Shown: piece after piece, positions 4,347 through 7,317 of the stretch | Layout: the number at the start of each line of letters is the position of its first letter | How positions within the stretch are numbered: position 1 is the first letter of the stretch | Assembly (NCBI GenBank): GCA_014379275.1 | Contig: JACMMA010000356.1 | Coordinates: 1 to 7,317 of the forward strand | Reading direction: 5' to 3' | Source of the DNA: Armatimonadota bacterium | Lineage (GTDB): Bacteria > Armatimonadota > Armatimonadia > Armatimonadales > Armatimonadaceae | DNA length: 7,317 bases | Notes under the pieces: model-generated | Told to the model about the DNA's origin: nothing | The model's input: only the letters and a program-made list of their open reading frames with translations | Database searches by the model: none | Position numbers and translations under genes: made by a program

Positions 4347-6011
4347 TCACTTCGTGCCCTTCACCGGGATATACGGCTTCTCCTTCTCCCCGTCCTTGTC
4401 CTTGAGCGGTTTCAGCTCGTCTTTCTCCTTTTCGCCGAGCGGCGCGCGTTTCACGGTCGGCGGGAACGCGTTCCACTGCCGCCATAGTTCATAGCCGAGC
4501 GGCACGGTGTCCAGTAGAACCCAACCGGTCGCCTCCGCGCCGGGGCGTAGCCGCGTTAGCGAGGGCCACGGCTCATCCCTGCTCTTCGCGATCTGAGCCG
4601 CGTCCGGGCGTACGATGATCCGGTAGCGCGCCGTGCCGTCGTCTACCGCGTCGATCACGGCCACTTTCCCGGCGAACGTCCCGACCGCCACGGAGGGCCA
4701 CCCGGCGAACTGAAGCGCGGGCCACCCGGCGAATTGCAACCGCACCTGCCGCCCCTCGGAAACGAGCGGAATGTCGTTATCGTTGACCATCAGTTCCACG
4801 GCGATGTCCTCGGTCGCCGGTACCAGAGTCGCGAGCACATCGCCCGCCTTCACCGTCTCGCCCGTGCCGACCCGTAGCACGCGCACGATGCGGCCGTCGC
4901 GGGGGGCTTTGATCACCTGCTGTCCGCGGCGCCCGACGACGTTTTCCACTTCCACATCCAGTTTCTGCCGGTCTGCGTCGATCTTGGCGAGCGACTCCCG
5001 CGCCGACTCGATACTCGCCGACAACGAGTTGATCGCGCCAGCGGTATCCGCTTCGATGCGGGTGCGGTCGAACACCGCGTTCATCACGTCGCGCCGGGCG
5101 ACTTCGAGGTTCGCGTCCGCGCGTTCGATTTCCGCCTCCGCCCGGTCAATCTCGATGTCGGTTCGGTTCTGATCCAGTCCGCCCAGGGTGCGGTCACGCC
5201 GGGCGATCTGGAGTGCCGCTTCCGCCCGCTCCACTTCGGTACGCGTGCGCACCAGGTCGTTTTCGGAAAGCTCGTCGTCGCGGCGCGAGCGTAGCCCTTC
5301 CTTGAACAATTCGGCCACCCGGTCCCGCTGCAGTTTCGCCGTCTGCGCGTTCTGCCGAGCGAACGCGAGCGCCTGTTGCGCCTGCAGGATGCGGTCGTCG
5401 GTCTGCCGGACCCGCTCCCCGGCGGACACGCGCGCCACGTCGCGGGCGATGTCGCCGCCCTTGCGGGTCGCGATCAGTGCCTGGTAGGTTGCGCGTTCGC
5501 GCTCCTTCGCCTGCCGGATGCGCTGGCTCGCGGCGGACAGGGCGGCGGCGCGCGACGCACTCAGCTGGGTTCGTTGCTCCCCCATCTCCCGGATGCGCCC
5601 TTCGGAGCGTTGCCGCTGGCGACCGAGGGCAACGCGCTGTTCGCGCAAACGTTCCACCTGTCTGGCGTCCAGAAACTTGCTGTCGATATCCTCCAGGCGG
5701 GCGATAACGTCGCCCTTCTTTACTGTAACCCCCTCCTGTACGCGCCACTCCACGAGTCGCCCGGAAATCTGCGCCTCGATATTTTGCGGGCGATCCATCG
5801 CCGAATACACGATCACCTGCCCGTAACCGTTCACCGTCTGCTGAATCGGCACGAACGCGAGGCACGCCGCGACCGCCGCGACCGTGAGTGTCAGCACCGC
5901 GGCGATGCGGGGACCGCTCTTTCGGGGGCGTACCAGGGCGAGGGAACGTGCCCTCGGGAGCGGGCGGTCGTGTCCCGTGCCGAACGTTTCGTGTGATTTC
6001 GCTATGCCCAT
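4347..6011 (-). CDS. HlyD-type periplasmic adaptor (membrane fusion protein) of an ABC exporter
   Basis: This 554-residue protein should bridge an inner-membrane ABC exporter to an outer-membrane channel. It has a short cytoplasmic N-terminus, one membrane span (about 34-54), the first half of a lipoyl/barrel-sandwich domain (about 76-108, ISGRLVEWRVQEGVTVKKGD), a very long Arg/Glu/Ala-rich coiled-coil region (about 112-360), the second lipoyl half (364-398, VIKAPRDGRIVRVLRVGTGE), and a beta-barrel region with the doubled motif LQFAGWPA-LQFAGWPS (425-440). It ends in a highly charged Lys/Glu-rich tail (522-554). The ATG at 6011 overlaps the ABC gene's TAA by one base (TAATG), which argues for translational coupling; the frame is open further upstream inside the ABC gene, but this start fits best. 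The long coiled coil suggests a wide periplasmic span. Cargo is unknown. Confidence 0.9.
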   Translation of the reverse strand: MGIAKSHETFGTGHDRPLPRARSLALVRPRKSGPRIAAVLTLTVAAVAACLAFVPIQQTVNGYGQVIVYSAMDRPQNIEAQISGRLVEWRVQEGVTVKKGDVIARLEDIDSKFLDARQVERLREQRVALGRQRQRSEGRIREMGEQRTQLSASRAAALSAASQRIRQAKERERATYQALIATRKGGDIARDVARVSAGERVRQTDDRILQAQQALAFARQNAQTAKLQRDRVAELFKEGLRSRRDDELSENDLVRTRTEVERAEAALQIARRDRTLGGLDQNRTDIEIDRAEAEIERADANLEVARRDVMNAVFDRTRIEADTAGAINSLSASIESARESLAKIDADRQKLDVEVENVVGRRGQQVIKAPRDGRIVRVLRVGTGETVKAGDVLATLVPATEDIAVELMVNDNDIPLVSEGRQVRLQFAGWPALQFAGWPSVAVGTFAGKVAVIDAVDDGTARYRIIVRPDAAQIAKSRDEPWPSLTRLRPGAEATGWVLLDTVPLGYELWRQWNAFPPTVKRAPLGEKEKDELKPLKDKDGEKEKPYIPVKGTK

Positions 6012-7317
6012 TATCGGACTCCTCCGCCGGTCAATGTCCGGGTTGCCCCGGCGATAGAATAGGCGCGTTGGTGCCGCGGCGTTTCGCGCCGCGCGAACCC
6101 GGCGTCGCGCCCCGCCCTCCCGCGCAAACTGTCGCCGAGCGAGGGAAACAGGCGGCACAGCGCACTACCCTGTTGCCGCGCGAGTTGCATCGGTTCGCCC
6201 TCCTCCACGATGCGCCCTTCGTCCAAAACCACCACCCGCGAACAGCGGACCACGGTTTCCGCGTTGTGCGTGACCGCGAAGATGGTCCACGGGTTTCCGG
6301 GGGCGAACAGCGCGTCGCGGATCGCGTTGCCGGTCTTCTCATCCACGGCATTGAACGCCTCGTCGAGGATCAGCAGGCGCGGATCTCCGGCGATGGCGCG
6401 CGAGATCAGTACGCGCTGCGCCTGACCGCGCGACAGATTTTTCCCGCCGGAAACCAGCATCGTTTGTGTGCCATGCGGCATCCGCGCCAGGTCGCCGGAC
6501 ATGCGCGTCAACTCCAGGGCGCGGTTCACCTGATCCGGCGTCACGAAGTCGCGCCCAACCGTAACGTTTTCTGTCACTGTGCCGTCGAATATCTCCACGT
6601 CGTTGCCGACGCGCGATACGTGGCGGCGCAGGTTTGTGAGGTCCCATTCCCGCACGTCGGCGTTGTCCACGGCGACAATCCCGTGTGACGGCTCCTCCAG
6701 ACCGCACAGGAGCGAGGTCAGCGTGGTCTTGCCCGCGCCGGACGAACCGACCAGCGCGACCCGCTCGCCCGGAGCGATGTCCAGGTTCAACCCCGCCAGG
6801 ATTTCCGAACCCGGCGCATAGGAGAAGCGCAGGTCGTGGATGCGGACGGCGGCACCGCCGCGCCCCGGTCCCGCCGTGTGCGTCGCCGCGCCGAGCAACG
6901 GGTTGCCGCCCTCGCGCTCGGTTTCGAGGTCGAGGACGTGCCCGATCTTGTCCAGCCCGGTCAGCAGGTCGTAAACTTGCTCGCCCTGCCGGATCAGTTT
7001 TTCCAGCGCGGCGAGGAGCGACACGACCACGATCTGTGCGGCGACGAGTTGCCCGAGCGTGAGTTCGCGGTTGATGACGAGGTAGCCGCCCACTGCGATA
7101 ATGCCCGCACTCGCCACCGCCTGAAACAGATAGTAGCCGAACGACTGCCGCACCAGGACGCGGAAGTGGGCGTCCCGCGCTTTGAGATAGCGCACCACCA
7201 GGTCGTCGGCGCGCGATACCAGGTAATCCTTCGCGCCGTGCAGTTTGAAACCGGCGTGGCACCGCGCGATCTCTTCCAGCCAGTCGGCGACGTGGTACTT
7301 TTCCTTCGACTCCTTGA
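6011..7317 (-). CDS. ABC exporter (membrane domain end plus ATPase domain), 5' end outside window
   Basis: The frame is open to the right edge (first full codon at 7315), giving 434 residues without a start. The first part has two visible hydrophobic segments (about 59-81 and 90-107) of a type I exporter membrane domain. The ATPase domain follows: Walker A GSSGAGKTTL (190-199), a signature region NLSRGQAQR (293-301), Walker B LLILDE with catalytic Glu (314-319), and the switch histidine in AVTHNAE (347-353). The usual LSGGQ is LSRGQ, with a separate SGG four residues earlier. The Q-loop glutamine appears replaced in RVGNDVEIFDGT (235-246). A basic extension of about 40 residues follows the ATPase. 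It is the cognate pump of the HlyD-type protein, overlapping by one base. Substrate could be a peptide, protein or lipid; nothing here decides. Confidence 0.9.
   Translation of the reverse strand, partial: KESKEKYHVADWLEEIARCHAGFKLHGAKDYLVSRADDLVVRYLKARDAHFRVLVRQSFGYYLFQAVASAGIIAVGGYLVINRELTLGQLVAAQIVVVSLLAALEKLIRQGEQVYDLLTGLDKIGHVLDLETEREGGNPLLGAATHTAGPGRGGAAVRIHDLRFSYAPGSEILAGLNLDIAPGERVALVGSSGAGKTTLTSLLCGLEEPSHGIVAVDNADVREWDLTNLRRHVSRVGNDVEIFDGTVTENVTVGRDFVTPDQVNRALELTRMSGDLARMPHGTQTMLVSGGKNLSRGQAQRVLISRAIAGDPRLLILDEAFNAVDEKTGNAIRDALFAPGNPWTIFAVTHNAETVVRCSRVVVLDEGRIVEEGEPMQLARQQGSALCRLFPSLGDSLRGRAGRDAGFARRETPRHQRAYSIAGATRTLTGGGVR

Noticed and set aside
6012..6158. N-terminal extension of the HlyD-type protein
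   Set aside because: It overlaps the end of the ABC gene in another frame and is Arg-rich without family features; the TAATG start at 6011 is a standard coupled arrangement.

Overview
The window comes from a GC-rich bacterium. It carries a conserved transcription/translation block (secE-nusG-rplK-rplA, all on the minus strand) surrounded by accessory genes. The phylum cannot be fixed from this much sequence. A type I-like ABC/HlyD exporter, a SpoIIE-type phosphatase and rplKA without rplJL next to it would fit a soil or environmental lineage such as Armatimonadota, Planctomycetes/Verrucomicrobia relatives or Acidobacteria. Armatimonadota is a low-confidence guess from the general look of the ribosomal proteins and intergenic palindromes.

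Layout. Positions 2-157 (+) are the last 51 codons of a PP2C/SpoIIE-type phosphatase. Positions 365-868 (+) encode a GNAT N-acetyltransferase. It faces rplA tail to tail across an 81-bp gap holding a strong bidirectional intrinsic terminator (902-931). On the minus strand, in transcription order from the right, are: the 3' two-thirds or so of an ABC exporter gene (7317-6011, start outside the window); an HlyD-type adaptor gene (6011-4347) overlapping it by 1 nt as TAATG; a 249-bp gap with a hairpin and repeat copy B; a DUF1089/putative glycolipid-binding gene (4097-3537); a promoter/terminator region with repeat copy A; and then secE (3259-3026), nusG (2971-2441), rplK (2224-1796) and rplA (1690-950).

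How the genes work together. SecE (protein translocation), NusG (transcription elongation/termination) and ribosomal proteins L11 and L1 form one growth-related operon. A near-perfect sigma70 promoter sits upstream (TTGACA, 17 bp, TATTAT), followed at once by a terminator-shaped hairpin. The two long intergenic gaps, nusG-rplK and rplK-rplA, both hold strong palindromes that could be dispersed repeats or regulatory RNA. The ABC and HlyD genes should make the inner-membrane and periplasmic parts of a type I-like exporter; no outer-membrane channel or cargo gene is visible.

The points most worth checking are the short direct repeats on either side of the DUF1089 gene, the promoter-overlapping terminator at secE, the mutually exclusive hairpins before rplK, and the unusual signature and Q-loop of the ABC ATPase. 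No clearly new multigene system can be demonstrated from this window.
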